A stretch of DNA of 64,000 bases, from NCBI GenBank assembly GCA_910587255.1, contig CAJUKT010000091.1, forward strand, positions 100,675 through 164,674, read 5' to 3'. Shown piece after piece: positions 42,683 through 50,926 of this stretch. The translations under genes were made by a program, and so were the position numbers. Source of the DNA: an uncultured Oscillospiraceae bacterium. Lineage in GTDB: Bacteria > Bacillota > Clostridia > Oscillospirales > Oscillospiraceae. The notes below the pieces were generated by a model, which was not told the DNA's origin, searched no databases, and saw nothing but the letters and a program-made list of their open reading frames with translations. The stretch's first letter is position 1; each line of letters begins with the position of its first letter.

Positions 42683-42909
42683 ATTCCAGGACACGGGATC
42701 AGGCCAAAATGCTCTTTCATCGTGTCTCTCAGCTCCTCCACTTCAATTTGATATTCTTCGGCGATGCAGTCCTCGCACACGATCTGCTGATAGCCCAACG
42801 CTCGGCTGCACCGTTTGTCCCAGGAGTTCACCTCTCCGCCGCAGACGGGACAGGAGAGGTTCGGAAGCCAGTGCAGCTTGGCGGGGTTGGAATACTTACT
42901 ACTGCCCAT
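42679..42909 (-). CDS. Small zinc-binding protein
   Basis: 76 aa. CPVCGG and CEDC, separated by ~26 residues, suggest a zinc ribbon or treble clef. The ATG at 42909 lies inside the end of the upstream gene (11-bp overlap) with no clear ribosome binding site, so translation is probably coupled. An upstream in-frame start at 42969 is possible but would overlap more. Confidence 0.6.
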   Translation of the reverse strand: MGSSKYSNPAKLHWLPNLSCPVCGGEVNSWDKRCSRALGYQQIVCEDCIAEEYQIEVEELRDTMKEHFGLIPCPGI

Positions 42910-43489
42910 GGCCAACCGTAATGTCCAGCAGGCTGCGAATGTAAAGGGGCCTGATTTGCCAGGAATCACTGCATTTAATCGTGGAGGCGTGCGCGTTGTC
43001 TTTTTTTGCGTAGAAGCAGTCTCCAGTTATTTCGCAGTTGCTCCTGCGGTACTCTTTTCTCAGCGGATCGGGATCAATCCCGAGAAATTCGGCTATTCGG
43101 GACAACATTTCCTGCTGCGCCATCTCCATGGTGAATACGATCCTGGGAGTTTCGATGCCGCAGTCACTGTGTTCCATCAGCATATAACCAACGATGCAGC
43201 ACTCCTCCACGACCCAGCCGTTTTTCCCGCCACGCTCCTCCGCCATGTAAGCCTCCAGGCGAACGCAGCGGTCGGTGCCGTCCAGGCAGCTCCCGAAGAT
43301 GGAGTAGCCGCCCTTATTGGGCTGGAACGCCTTGTTGTCGCTGGAAACGATGTAGGTGCGTGTTTCCCAGGGGTATTCCTTTGTGTTCTCCGGCCCGAAC
43401 GAGGAAAACGTGATATAGGCCGTCAGGTGGGTGGAAGGATCTTCACTCTCGTGCTTACAAAACAGCGTTTTCAATTGGCTGTAATTCAT
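42899..43489 (-). CDS. Uncharacterised 196-aa protein
   Basis: Begins MNYSQLKTLFCKHES. Contains a beta-rich centre (CVRLEAYMAEERGGKNGWVVEECCIVGYMLMEH) and a Cys-containing C-terminus. AAAGGAG precedes the ATG. No recognised domain. Part of the leftward element series. Confidence 0.68.
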   Translation of the reverse strand: MNYSQLKTLFCKHESEDPSTHLTAYITFSSFGPENTKEYPWETRTYIVSSDNKAFQPNKGGYSIFGSCLDGTDRCVRLEAYMAEERGGKNGWVVEECCIVGYMLMEHSDCGIETPRIVFTMEMAQQEMLSRIAEFLGIDPDPLRKEYRRSNCEITGDCFYAKKDNAHASTIKCSDSWQIRPLYIRSLLDITVGHGQ

Positions 43490-43515
43490 GTGTCACAACT
43501 CCTTTTTATTTGCGA

Positions 43516-43547
43516 AAGACCGCCCCTCAATTACGAGAAGCGGTCTT
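43516..43547. terminator. Intercistronic stem-loop
   Basis: Arms AAGACCGC (43516-43523) and GCGGTCTT (43540-43547) around a 16-base loop, between the 57-aa gene stop (43556) and the next leftward start (43489). No strong T-run. Confidence 0.5.
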
Positions 43548-43555
43548 CCTTGTTC

Positions 43556-43729
43556 TCAGGCAGACTTCATCAGGGGTTGGCCCGTACCCACGATGGAACC
43601 GGGTACAGCCACCACCCGCCAGTCCTTGGGCCGTGGCTGGCCTGCCCGCACCCGATCCAACAGGGGGCGGTTCCCGCAGACGGCGAACCGCGTCCAACGG
43701 CGGTCTATCCGCCGCTCCAGCGCATACAT
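43556..43729 (-). CDS. 57-aa protein of unknown function
   Basis: The reading frame begins MYALERRIDRRWTRFAVC and ends QPLMKSA. The ATG is 3 bp after the stop of the YkgJ-like gene, and that gene's last codons provide GGAGGG as ribosome binding site. Basic and Trp-containing. Good spacing and coupling support it as real. It has no known domain. Confidence 0.6.
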   Translation of the reverse strand: MYALERRIDRRWTRFAVCGNRPLLDRVRAGQPRPKDWRVVAVPGSIVGTGQPLMKSA

Positions 43730-43732
43730 TGC

Positions 43733-44395
43733 TCAGCCCTCCTCCGTTTTCTCCCGAAGGAACTTTTCCAGCGCCGCCACGTTGCTCATATACTGCGGCA
43801 GAAAGGGTTCATCCAGATCATAGTTATAGTAGCGGTAGTGGAGGATCTGGAACAGGCCGGCCTTGTCCTCGTTGAAGTTGACGCCTTGAAGCAGACGGCC
43901 CAGCTCAGGCACTACGGCAGTCTCAGCGGTCATGATCGCGCGGCGCTCTTTGGAAAAATTCTCATGGAGCCAGTCCTTCACCAACACCTTGCCGTCGGCG
44001 AAATGGGAGGTGTGGCTGTCCATGCACTGGAATACCTCAAGGGCTTTCCCCCGCTCGCCTGGGCACGCGAAAAACGGGTAGATCCGGCACATCTGCGGCC
44101 TGCCCTCGTAGACAGAACACCGCCCGTCCTTCAAAAAGATACAGGCATGGTCATCCCCCACCGTGTTCATCAGGTAGATGGGCAGGCGTCCCTCCAGAAG
44201 GTCAACCGTAGCGTAGCGTTCATATACGTCATGGATGGAGTCGGCCCTGCCCTGCGCCCGGAGAACCCGGGCCAGGTCGTAGGCGTCCGCAGGCTCCAGC
44301 ATCAAATTACCGTCCAGGCCGCGGCAGCAGTTCCCACAACGGGTGCAGTGGAAGCACACCCAGTCTTTGGGCCGGACAGGTTTAACGGCGCTCAT
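43733..44395 (-). CDS. YkgJ-family cysteine cluster protein
   Basis: 220 aa. The signature CTRCGNCC sits at about residues 18-25, followed by ACIFLKDGRCSVYEGRPQMCRIYPFFAC, the full C-x2-C-x2-CC...C...C...C pattern of the family. YkgJ-like proteins bind zinc or an Fe-S cluster and their function is largely unknown. AAGGAGG is 7 bp upstream. ATG overlaps the stop of the pentapeptide gene (ATGA). Confidence 0.85.
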   Translation of the reverse strand: MSAVKPVRPKDWVCFHCTRCGNCCRGLDGNLMLEPADAYDLARVLRAQGRADSIHDVYERYATVDLLEGRLPIYLMNTVGDDHACIFLKDGRCSVYEGRPQMCRIYPFFACPGERGKALEVFQCMDSHTSHFADGKVLVKDWLHENFSKERRAIMTAETAVVPELGRLLQGVNFNEDKAGLFQILHYRYYNYDLDEPFLPQYMSNVAALEKFLREKTEEG

Positions 44396-45243
44396 GCGGC
44401 CGCCTCCTTCACCCTCAGGACCCGGTAAATGGCCTCCCGGTTTTGACGGCACTCTTCCTCGGTGGCCCCGCCCTGGGTGATGGTGGTCCAGTCCAGGCAG
44501 ACCGCGCCGGCGGTGATCCGGCTGAAGGTGCATCCATCCAGGGTGGAGCCGGCATAATCCACGTTGTCCATGGTGCAGTCAGTGGTGCTGCAATGCTTGA
44601 GCGCAGCGCTCTGCATCATCACATGGGACAGCTCACAATCCTGGAAGCGGGTGTTTGCCAGCGTGGTGCTGTAGAAATCAGCATGGCTCAGAATAGACGA
44701 GTAAAACTCCGTATCATAGATGCGGCTGTACCCGAAAGAAGTTCCCTTGACGCGACACACGGCGAACTTGCAGTTATGCAGCTCCGAGCCATAGAAATCC
44801 ACACCGTCCGGCAGACAGTAAAAGGTCACATGGTCAAAATAGGACTCCCGGAAGAAATTGATCGGAAAGCCCTCCTTGGCCGCCCGGTCATACAGCATTT
44901 GGTCGATAACCTTCAGCTTGCGGCCATCTGAGACAGAACAGGATTGGAATGTGAATGGTTTCCGGCTGGCGCGTTTGACATAAGGCGTCATAAGCAGCTC
45001 CTTCTGCCGCAGAAAGTTTCGGACAGCCTGGAGCAGCGGCACGATATGATCCCCACATTTCTCCAGCTCCGCTAACAGTTCATCCACAGACCGCGTAGAT
45101 CGCCCCTGCAAAATGTCATTGATGGCCCGGATCGCGCAAATCCCTTCGCCGAACTGATACTCCCTGGGTGCGGCATCCTCCAGGCATTGCTTGATACGGC
45201 AGCTGAGTTCCAGCCCACTGGGCACGGCTTTGTACTCGATCAT
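44392..45243 (-). CDS. Pentapeptide-repeat-like protein
   Basis: 283 aa. Residues 1-110 are helical. From about 130 to 250, a right-handed beta-helix pattern repeats with A(D/N)LxF-type fives: VTFYCLPDGVDFYGSELHNC, ILSHADFYSTTLANTRFQDCELS. Pentapeptide repeat proteins can mimic DNA or protect gyrase, but many have other roles. GGAGG precedes the ATG. Coupled to the YkgJ-like gene. Confidence 0.75.
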   Translation of the reverse strand: MIEYKAVPSGLELSCRIKQCLEDAAPREYQFGEGICAIRAINDILQGRSTRSVDELLAELEKCGDHIVPLLQAVRNFLRQKELLMTPYVKRASRKPFTFQSCSVSDGRKLKVIDQMLYDRAAKEGFPINFFRESYFDHVTFYCLPDGVDFYGSELHNCKFAVCRVKGTSFGYSRIYDTEFYSSILSHADFYSTTLANTRFQDCELSHVMMQSAALKHCSTTDCTMDNVDYAGSTLDGCTFSRITAGAVCLDWTTITQGGATEEECRQNREAIYRVLRVKEAAA

Positions 45244-45266
45244 GATGTACTCCTCCTATAAAATGA

Positions 45267-45301
45267 GCGCGGCAAAAGATCGTGGTGATCCTTTGCCGCG
45301 C
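45267..45301. terminator. Intercistronic stem-loop
   Basis: GCGCGGCAAA pairs with TTTGCCGCGC, extended by GATC/GATC around a 5-base loop. It lies between two leftward genes. TTTTA follows on the plus side only. Weak terminator or processing hairpin. Confidence 0.6.
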
Positions 45302-45325
45302 CGTTTTATGTATCAGCCGTCCTGT

Positions 45326-45571
45326 TCAGGCGGCCATCGCCAGGGAAAAGCAGTCCGCCGCCGGTTCGGAGCAGGGCCCCGTCAGCAAACGGTACTGGGT
45401 GTTCAGCGTCTCAAACCGGATCTCATCCTCCGTCCGGCTGTGGATCTCCACCACCCGGGACGTCAGCGTGATCTGCCCCTGATGGAGGATGACGGCCTTC
45501 GCACCCACGGCCAGGGGCCGCAGCAGCGTGCCGGTCATCGTTTTCATTGCCTTTTCTTTCTGAACCATTAA
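45326..45571 (-). CDS. Small uncharacterised protein (81 aa)
   Basis: ATG 45571 with AAGAGG about 10 bp upstream; a TTG at 45595 would swallow that site. Beta-rich (RPLAVGAKAVILHQGQITLTSRVVEIHSR), then a Cys-containing tail. No recognised domain. Confidence 0.55.
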   Translation of the reverse strand, partial: LMVQKEKAMKTMTGTLLRPLAVGAKAVILHQGQITLTSRVVEIHSRTEDEIRFETLNTQYRLLTGPCSEPAADCFSLAMAA

Positions 45572-45587
45572 CTTTGATACCTCTTTT

Positions 45588-46118
45588 CTATTCAAGCCTC
45601 AGCGTTTGATAGTCGCTGCGCAGTTCCTTTAAAAGTCTGCGTGCCCGCTTGACGCCCATACCCTGGGCTTGGGCCGCTTCCGCCAGGGAACAGCCCCGGA
45701 AGCGCAGCAGCGCCAGCCGATGCTGTTCCTCGCTGGCCCCGGCCATCAGGTCATGGAAAAGCAGCTGGTCTTCCAACCCGCTGTAGAGATTGGACGGCCT
45801 GACCCGCATGGAATCCAGATACCGCCGCTCCGCGTTCCAGCGGCGTTCCTCTGTCCGATGTTCTGTTGCCACGCCCCGGCCCATGGCCCGCCACGCGACA
45901 GTGGGGAAGGCATACCGCCTCAGCCACGGCTGGGTGAGATACCGCTGTACCGCCTGGAGAAAGCCCAGGGCGGCGGCGTCATAGTAATCGGCGGCGTTAT
46001 GGCCCGTGTCGCGCAAGAAAGCGTAAATCAAGCCGTGATGCTGCTCCGCAAAGTGTCGCTGTTCCTCTGTAAGCGGCGAGAGCGGGGCAGGCTGTCCCCG
46101 TACATAAGGCGGGAACAA
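45588..46118 (-). CDS. Sigma-70-like regulator of mobile element
   Basis: 176 aa; the apparent start is TTG and weak, so the N-terminus is uncertain. The region-2-like part includes AADYYDAAALGFLQAVQRYL and YAFPTVAWRAMGRGV. The C-terminal HTH (CSLAEAAQAQGMGVKRARRLLKELR) is region-4-like. Small sigma-like proteins of this kind are typical of ICEs and phages. Possible control of the leftward operon. Confidence 0.7.
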   Translation of the reverse strand: MFPPYVRGQPAPLSPLTEEQRHFAEQHHGLIYAFLRDTGHNAADYYDAAALGFLQAVQRYLTQPWLRRYAFPTVAWRAMGRGVATEHRTEERRWNAERRYLDSMRVRPSNLYSGLEDQLLFHDLMAGASEEQHRLALLRFRGCSLAEAAQAQGMGVKRARRLLKELRSDYQTLRLE

Positions 46119-46145
46119 CCTGCTCTGCCGCTCAACAAATCGGAT

Positions 46146-46970
46146 TCAGGCGGGCAGAAGCTCCCGCTCACCGTCCAAGGTGCCCACAGCAAAGTGCTCA
46201 TCGTTGTCGGGCAGCTCCAACGGTCTGCTGTCCGCCTCAATGATACTGGCAGCAGCCTTTGCATGGGCATGGGCCTGCTGCTCCAGCATTTCCCTGACCA
46301 TTTTGCGGAAGCCCTCGGCATAGGTCTTGACCGCCGCCAGCTCATCGCCGGCAAAGTCCCGGACCCGGTTAAACACGGCCACGCTGTAGTCGAAACCGTT
46401 GCTGCTCACCGGCTTCAGCGTGATCCTGACCAAACTGCCGTAGACAGGCCGGTTGCGCAGGGCGAAGGCCATGTTGACAAAGTTCTTGTAGGGCTTGATG
46501 CTGGTGGGGGGCAAAGCCAGCTGAAGCGGCATATAGACCCCATCCTGGAGGATGTAAAGCATCCGCATATTCTTGCACAGCTTGCCCTTGCCGCTGCTGC
46601 CGAACTGGTTGTTGCCGCAGGCCTCGCACAGCAGGCCGGGATTGCCATAGCCCTGTATACCGTCCATGGACTGGCACTGGGGCGGGGTGTTATCCTCATA
46701 CTCGCTGCCCTCCGGCCAGCAGGCGTTGGCGGAATGGTTGTAGAGGATGATGCCCTCGATCTCGCCCACGTAGGTGGGGTGGTCCGGGTCCTCGCCGGGC
46801 ATCTTGAACTGGGGCACGCCGCCGCCGGGGATCTTCACCCGGGGGAAGGAGAGCTCCAGACCCTCCAGATCCTCCGCCACATCGGCGGCGTCAAAGCTGG
46901 CGTCCATGGGGGCGGGAAGGGTAAAGGGCTTGTACTCCGCCAGGGTGGTGACATTCTGCTGGTTACTCAT
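46146..46970 (-). CDS. Uncharacterised 274-aa element protein with Cys cluster
   Basis: AGGAGG precedes the ATG. The centre contains CEACGNNQFGSSGKGKLCKNMRMLYIL, a candidate small zinc knuckle. It is followed by a beta-rich part (MPLQLALPPTSIKPYKNFVN). Proteins with this motif occur near SSB and DUF932 genes on Firmicute elements, so a DNA-metabolism role is plausible but not shown. Confidence 0.68.
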   Translation of the reverse strand: MSNQQNVTTLAEYKPFTLPAPMDASFDAADVAEDLEGLELSFPRVKIPGGGVPQFKMPGEDPDHPTYVGEIEGIILYNHSANACWPEGSEYEDNTPPQCQSMDGIQGYGNPGLLCEACGNNQFGSSGKGKLCKNMRMLYILQDGVYMPLQLALPPTSIKPYKNFVNMAFALRNRPVYGSLVRITLKPVSSNGFDYSVAVFNRVRDFAGDELAAVKTYAEGFRKMVREMLEQQAHAHAKAAASIIEADSRPLELPDNDEHFAVGTLDGERELLPA

Positions 46971-47020
46971 GAATAGTTCCTCCTTTTTATTGGTTGGATA
47001 TCTGTTGGCATGGCACGCTG

Positions 47021-48109
47021 TTACGCGGCCATGGCGGATGCTTGGTTGATCTGTCTGAACATAGCCTGGGGCATGGTCATGACGTTATAGCCGATGACCT
47101 CCAGCTTGGAAGCCCGGTCATAGTCGTCCACGTCCTGGCTGAACCGGGTGACGGCGTTGGCCAGACCGTAGAGGGTATAGTCCGCGTCCTCCAAAAGGTG
47201 CTGGAGTACGCCCTTGCCCTCTGCGTCGGTGAGACCGAAATTGCTGCCGGTGAGCTTCACCAAGGCGGGGATGTCGCTGGTGTCCAGCTTGGCCTGGGTG
47301 CTTTCCTTCATGGTGTCCAGCACCTTGGCAAACCGGGCCTCATCCACGGCTGCTTTCACTGTGTCCTGTACCTTCATCATGAACGCCTTGCTGTCCTGTT
47401 CCAACGTTTCTTGGGAGTACAGGGCAAAATTTTCGTCCGTGCTGTTGGCCCGGCCCACATGGTTGCGCCGCGTCCGGGTGCTGGCGTCGTTCACCACCAT
47501 GCCGTTGAGGCAGGCCAGGCGGTACACCAGGGGCTGGACGTTCACCGCGCCCAGGCCGGTCTCGCTGTTGGAGATGACGATGCCCGCCTGTACCACGTCG
47601 CCCACGCGCACCTCGCCGGTGAGCCTGGGGTTGACCACCTTGATGTAGAGGTAGTTCTCGCTCAGATTGCAGCTCTCGAACCGGGCCCCCTGCATCTCCA
47701 TGATGATGGGCAGTACCGCCGTGGCGATCTCGAAGTTGTCGATGAGCCGGTAGCGGTTGCTGAGGAAGGCCCTGGCCCTGCCGTCCATGGTGCGCAGCAT
47801 ACGCGGGGCGGGTTCTCCCCGCTGGAACCAGTGGTTGACGTTGTAGGACAGCAGGCCGGGCTCTTCCTGGAGCATTTTCTCGTAATACTTCCACGGGATG
47901 CCCAGATGGGCCCCCATCTGGCGGTGGGCCGTCTCCTGGATGGACAGCGGCTCCAACAGATCCACGCCGCCGTCCAACACCCGGAGCATGGGCGAACCAC
48001 CCATGGACTCCATCTCCAGCTTCTGCGGGTTCACCAGATAGTCCACTTTGGCAGCGGCTTGGCGTTCGATTTCCGCCGCCATCTCAGTGATGGTCAGTCC
48101 GGCTTTCAT
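47021..48109 (-). CDS. DUF932 domain protein
   Basis: 362 aa. The conserved core LGIPWKYYEKML, RMLRTMDGRARAFLSNRYRLIDNFEIA and LACLNGMVV identifies DUF932, common on plasmids, phages and ICEs. Function is not established; a role in DNA maintenance or anti-restriction has been suggested for relatives. GGGGGA precedes the start. Sits within the SSB-to-sigma leftward operon. Confidence 0.85.
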   Translation of the reverse strand: MKAGLTITEMAAEIERQAAAKVDYLVNPQKLEMESMGGSPMLRVLDGGVDLLEPLSIQETAHRQMGAHLGIPWKYYEKMLQEEPGLLSYNVNHWFQRGEPAPRMLRTMDGRARAFLSNRYRLIDNFEIATAVLPIIMEMQGARFESCNLSENYLYIKVVNPRLTGEVRVGDVVQAGIVISNSETGLGAVNVQPLVYRLACLNGMVVNDASTRTRRNHVGRANSTDENFALYSQETLEQDSKAFMMKVQDTVKAAVDEARFAKVLDTMKESTQAKLDTSDIPALVKLTGSNFGLTDAEGKGVLQHLLEDADYTLYGLANAVTRFSQDVDDYDRASKLEVIGYNVMTMPQAMFRQINQASAMAA

Positions 48110-48124
48110 GTCGCGTCCCCCTTT

Positions 48125-48892
48125 CTACCAGGAAACGGCGATGTGGTCGGCCTGCACGTCGGCGGTAAGCCCCTCCTGAGCCAGCACGTCCGCCAGACGG
48201 GGCCAGTACACCTTCTCCGGGAACGAGCCAAAGGCGCGTTTCGTGGCCTTGGGGCCGCCCGCCTCGGGCTGGAAGGAGATGCTGCCGTCCTCGTTCAGGG
48301 TGAGGCCGCTGTGCCCCCGGGAGCGCAGGTCGGCAATGATGCTGTCCAGCACATCCCGGCCCTCCAGCTCATACCACGCCGAGGGGTCGAGGGCGGGCTG
48401 GCCGGACGGTGCGCCCTGGCCGCTGTCCCCTACGGGGACGATCTTCACCATGGAGCAGTCCAGACCGCCGTTTTTGTCCAACGTCACGTCGGCATACTCG
48501 TAGTCCGGCACACCATAGACCCGGATGCGCCCGGTGCCGCCCTGGGCGATGAACAGTACCGGGTTGGGCATCATCCACTCCCAGCGGGCGTCGGGGTAGA
48601 CGCGCTTCAAGTAGTCCGAGACACGGTAGTTCACATGGGTCAGCAGAAGCCCGGACAGGTTTTTGCCTGAGAGGGCGTTCTGCTCCTTGGCGATCCGTTC
48701 CTCCCGGCGGCGGTAGTCCCAGTTGGCCCGCCAGGACGGGCGCAGAAGGGCAAGCAGCACCCACAGGCCCCACAGGGCGAAGGTGACCAGCAGTAGGACG
48801 GTCTGCACCGGCCCGTGCAGCAGCGCCAGGATGGCGATGACCACGCCGATCAGGATGGAGATGCTGGAAGCGAGGGAAATCTTCTGTTTCAT
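48125..48892 (-). CDS. Membrane protein, uncharacterised (255 aa)
   Basis: ATG 48892 is preceded by AGGTGG. Two membrane helices cover about 8-50. The rest is a soluble domain of about 200 residues (LTHVNYRVSDYLKRVYPDARWEW). No recognised family. It lies between SSB and DUF932 in the same orientation. Confidence 0.68.
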   Translation of the reverse strand: MKQKISLASSISILIGVVIAILALLHGPVQTVLLLVTFALWGLWVLLALLRPSWRANWDYRRREERIAKEQNALSGKNLSGLLLTHVNYRVSDYLKRVYPDARWEWMMPNPVLFIAQGGTGRIRVYGVPDYEYADVTLDKNGGLDCSMVKIVPVGDSGQGAPSGQPALDPSAWYELEGRDVLDSIIADLRSRGHSGLTLNEDGSISFQPEAGGPKATKRAFGSFPEKVYWPRLADVLAQEGLTADVQADHIAVSW

Positions 48893-48925
48893 TTCGTTTA
48901 CCACCTTTCGTTTTTTCTGAAAAGA

Positions 48926-48999
48926 CAAAAAAGAGGCGCTGTCCCCATGTCCAGAAATTCTTTCGAATTATCCGAAACGTTGGAAACAGCGCCTCTTTT
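48926..48999 (-). terminator. Terminator between SSB and membrane protein genes
   Basis: On the minus strand, AAAAGAGGCGCTGT (48999-48986) pairs with ACAGCGCCTCTTTT (48942-48929), and the second arm runs into a T-rich stretch. The 43-base loop holds a smaller inverted repeat (TTTCG/CGAAA). It can end the SSB transcript or act as an attenuator for the downstream genes. Confidence 0.7.
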
Positions 49000-49016
49000 A
49001 CTTGTTGCCGGAATCG

Positions 49017-49412
49017 CTATTCCGGCAGGTCTTCCCGCTCCCCGTCGATGGTGCCCGGGGGCGGGATGCTTTGGTCTTGGCCGGGTTCGCCCTGGGCCGG
49101 CTGGCCGGGGACAAGTCCCCAGTCCTTCAGCTTAAGCTTCAGCCGTTTGTCGCGGGTTACGCCGTCTTTTTTTGCGTACTCCTCCAGCTCCAGGGAGCCG
49201 GACACCCACAGCACGCTGCCTTTGCCCACGCCGTCGCCGACAAGCTGACGCGCCATGGCGCCCCAGGCCCACACGGAGATGTACTGTGTGTGGGCGGTTT
49301 TGCCGTACCCCACGCGCTCGGCGATGGGGAAGCAGACGTAGGGCACTTGTTTCGCGCTGGTTTTCAGCTCCAGTTCGGACACGACCCGGCCTGTGCAGTA
49401 CAGTTGGGACAT
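49017..49412 (-). CDS. ssb: Single-stranded DNA-binding protein
   Basis: 131 aa. OB fold: MSQLYCTGRVVSELELK, CFPIAERVGYG, YISVWAWGAMARQLVGDGVGKGSVLWVSGSLELEEY. The tail is Pro/Gly/Glu-rich. It ends GEREDLPE rather than the canonical DDDIPF, so the partner-binding tip may differ from chromosomal SSB. AAGGAG precedes the start. Expressed behind a structured 260-base leader from a perfect promoter. Confidence 0.82.
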   Translation of the reverse strand: MSQLYCTGRVVSELELKTSAKQVPYVCFPIAERVGYGKTAHTQYISVWAWGAMARQLVGDGVGKGSVLWVSGSLELEEYAKKDGVTRDKRLKLKLKDWGLVPGQPAQGEPGQDQSIPPPGTIDGEREDLPE

Positions 49413-49449
49413 ATCGCTCCTTTCCGCCTTTTCAGGCCATGATGTATAT

Positions 49450-49514
49450 ATAAAAAGAGCCAGAGGGCAGACTGATCCCCTAACAGCATAGGGGCCAGCT
49501 TTCCACCGGCTCTT
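49450..49514 (-). terminator. Terminator ending the ssb leader RNA
   Basis: Minus strand: AAGAGCC (49514-49508) pairs with GGCTCTT (49461-49455). It encloses an inner stem CCCCTA/TAGGGG (49477-49494) and is followed by five T. It lies about 40 bp upstream of the ssb start, so ssb expression would need readthrough. Confidence 0.7.
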
Positions 49515-49672
49515 GCGTACAAACCCAGGAAACGCCTCGCAGAGCATCCCTGCTGTTTTTCAACAGGGCCAGCGAATCCTGCAACGTGTGCAATGCGAAA
49601 CCCTTCGCTCCCAAGCCGGTAAGCCGGCCTGCCCTCCCGCAGAGGGGAGGAAACGCACATAGAATCAATTAC
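49452..49672 (-). ncRNA. Structured leader or small RNA upstream of ssb
   Basis: About 220 bases between a perfect promoter and a terminator. Several stems are visible: CCCTGCTG/CAACAGGG with a five-base loop (49548-49568), GCCGG/CCGGC, and CCTCCC/GGGAGG near the 5' end. I recognise no known riboswitch or T-box motif. Either an independent small RNA or an attenuator controlling ssb and the downstream operon. No coding frame in it has a plausible start. Confidence 0.55.
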
Positions 49673-49678
49673 AAGGGG

Positions 49679-49707
49679 ATTGTACCACAAGATATCGGTG
49701 GTGTCAA
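49679..49707 (-). promoter_or_regulatory. Strong promoter of ssb leader RNA
   Basis: Minus-strand TTGACA (49707-49702), 17-bp spacer, TACAAT (49684-49679). The first transcribed base is predicted near 49672. Confidence 0.82.
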
Positions 49708-49814
49708 TAGCAAAAACACAATATATTGATTATTGAGGTTTTAAAATCACAAGAACTTGTGCCATATGTCATAGAGGGATGGGGGCAGGGCGTGCGCTCC
49801 TACCCCCGCATTTT

Positions 49815-50054
49815 CTACGCTTCCACAAACAGCCCCACCGGGCACACGTCCTCATAGCCGGGGGTGGAGATGTACCAGCACCCGGGGCCTGTGATCTCCC
49901 AGGCCACCTCCAGCGTGATATCATGCCAGCCGTCCGGGAACCGGGCCCGGAAGCATTGACCGGCGTGGATGCCATCGCCGTCCATCAGCAGGCGGGGATG
50001 GGGGTCGCGGTCATTGGGGCCGGGGAGTTTGATCTGACGGATCTTCTTTTTCAT
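49815..50054 (-). CDS. DUF5348-like small protein
   Basis: 79 aa from the ATG with AAGGAGG upstream. The centre GQCFRARFPDGWHDITLEVAWEITGPGCWYIS resembles DUF5348 proteins found on Clostridial elements. Basic start (MKKKIRQIKLPG). The family assignment is tentative and function unknown. Confidence 0.6.
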   Translation of the reverse strand: MKKKIRQIKLPGPNDRDPHPRLLMDGDGIHAGQCFRARFPDGWHDITLEVAWEITGPGCWYISTPGYEDVCPVGLFVEA

Positions 50055-50100
50055 GGCGGACCTCCTTGTGATGTGGGTTATTCCGTACATAAAATAAATA

Positions 50101-50130
50101 GGGAGCAAGTGCCGGTTTTTTTGCAGCTCC
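50101..50130. terminator. Hairpin between two leftward genes
   Basis: Arms GGGAGC and GCTCCC around a loop that contains seven consecutive T. AT-rich on both sides. Lies between the stop at 50143 and the DUF5348-like start at 50054; probably a weak terminator. Confidence 0.4.
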
Positions 50131-50142
50131 CGTAAAAATTTT

Positions 50143-50841
50143 TTATTCCCTCTCGAAAATGATCTGCTTGCGAAGGTAGAGGCTGGCCACCGCCATGGTG
50201 ATGGGCGTCCGCTGCTCCGCCTCCAGCATCTCAAAGACAATGCTGTCGCTGGTGGTGTAGTCGTTGTCGATGAGGGCTTTCATCAGCTTTTCGTCGGTGG
50301 ACACGTCGGTGGCGCCAACCTCGGCGCACTTGATCAGCTCGGCGGTGGACAGCAGCGCCTGCCGGGACAGGGCCAGCACCTGAACCTCCCGCGCACTGGG
50401 CCTGTCCTTTTGGAACAGCTGACGGGCTTTGGCGAAGGGCACCCCGTCCAACAGCAGCTTCCAGAACGTTGCCAGCCGCAGGGGCAGGCTCTCCGAGAGG
50501 GGAACAACATAGAGCCCGCCCAGCAGGTCGTACAGCGCCTCAAAGTCGGTGTCGCCCACACCCCGGGCGATCAGCCCCCGCATCTCCAGCCGGTTCAGGC
50601 AGGTTTCCAGCGTCCGCCGGGCGGGGGGCAGTTCCCCGGCAAGCTGGCCGTACTTCATTTCAATCTGTTCCAGGTGCAGGAACCGCCAGTTGAGGACAGT
50701 CCACACCGCCATCTCCTGCATATCCACCATGTGTTCCTCCTGGTTCACCAGGATCACGGGATAGGTGCGGCCATTGGCGTCTGTCTTGCGGCAGAAGTGG
50801 CCCACCGCGGTGTAAAATATACTTGTTCTCTCAGTGTGCAT
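50143..50841 (-). CDS. Uncharacterised 232-aa protein, possible winged helix
   Basis: ATG 50841 with TGGAGG upstream. Helical; the segment MEMAVWTVLNWRF...LETCLNRLEMRGLIARG looks like a winged-helix domain at about 40-100, as in replication or transcription regulators. An inverted repeat just upstream suggests autoregulation. First gene of the leftward series. Function unknown. Confidence 0.68.
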   Translation of the reverse strand: MHTERTSIFYTAVGHFCRKTDANGRTYPVILVNQEEHMVDMQEMAVWTVLNWRFLHLEQIEMKYGQLAGELPPARRTLETCLNRLEMRGLIARGVGDTDFEALYDLLGGLYVVPLSESLPLRLATFWKLLLDGVPFAKARQLFQKDRPSAREVQVLALSRQALLSTAELIKCAEVGATDVSTDEKLMKALIDNDYTTSDSIVFEMLEAEQRTPITMAVASLYLRKQIIFERE

Positions 50842-50865
50842 AAACTCGCCTCCATGTTTCTTGAT

Positions 50866-50885
50866 AAGATAGCCCATACTATCTT
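50866..50885. promoter_or_regulatory. Inverted repeat before leftward operon
   Basis: Perfect arms AAGATAG (50866-50872) and CTATCTT (50879-50885) with a 6-bp spacer, 25 bp upstream of the first start codon. On the minus strand TTGTAA lies just before it, a possible -35. A plausible operator for the possible winged-helix protein it precedes. Confidence 0.45.
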
Positions 50886-50926
50886 TTACAAACGAGACAG
50901 GCACTTTTCAACACAGAAAACAAAGA

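Noticed and set aside
42815..48670. Long plus-strand frames opposite the YkgJ, pentapeptide, sigma-like and DUF932 genes (such as 42815-44428 and 46994-48670)
   Set aside because: They span several minus-strand genes with recognised families and coupled starts, have low-complexity translations and no start signals.
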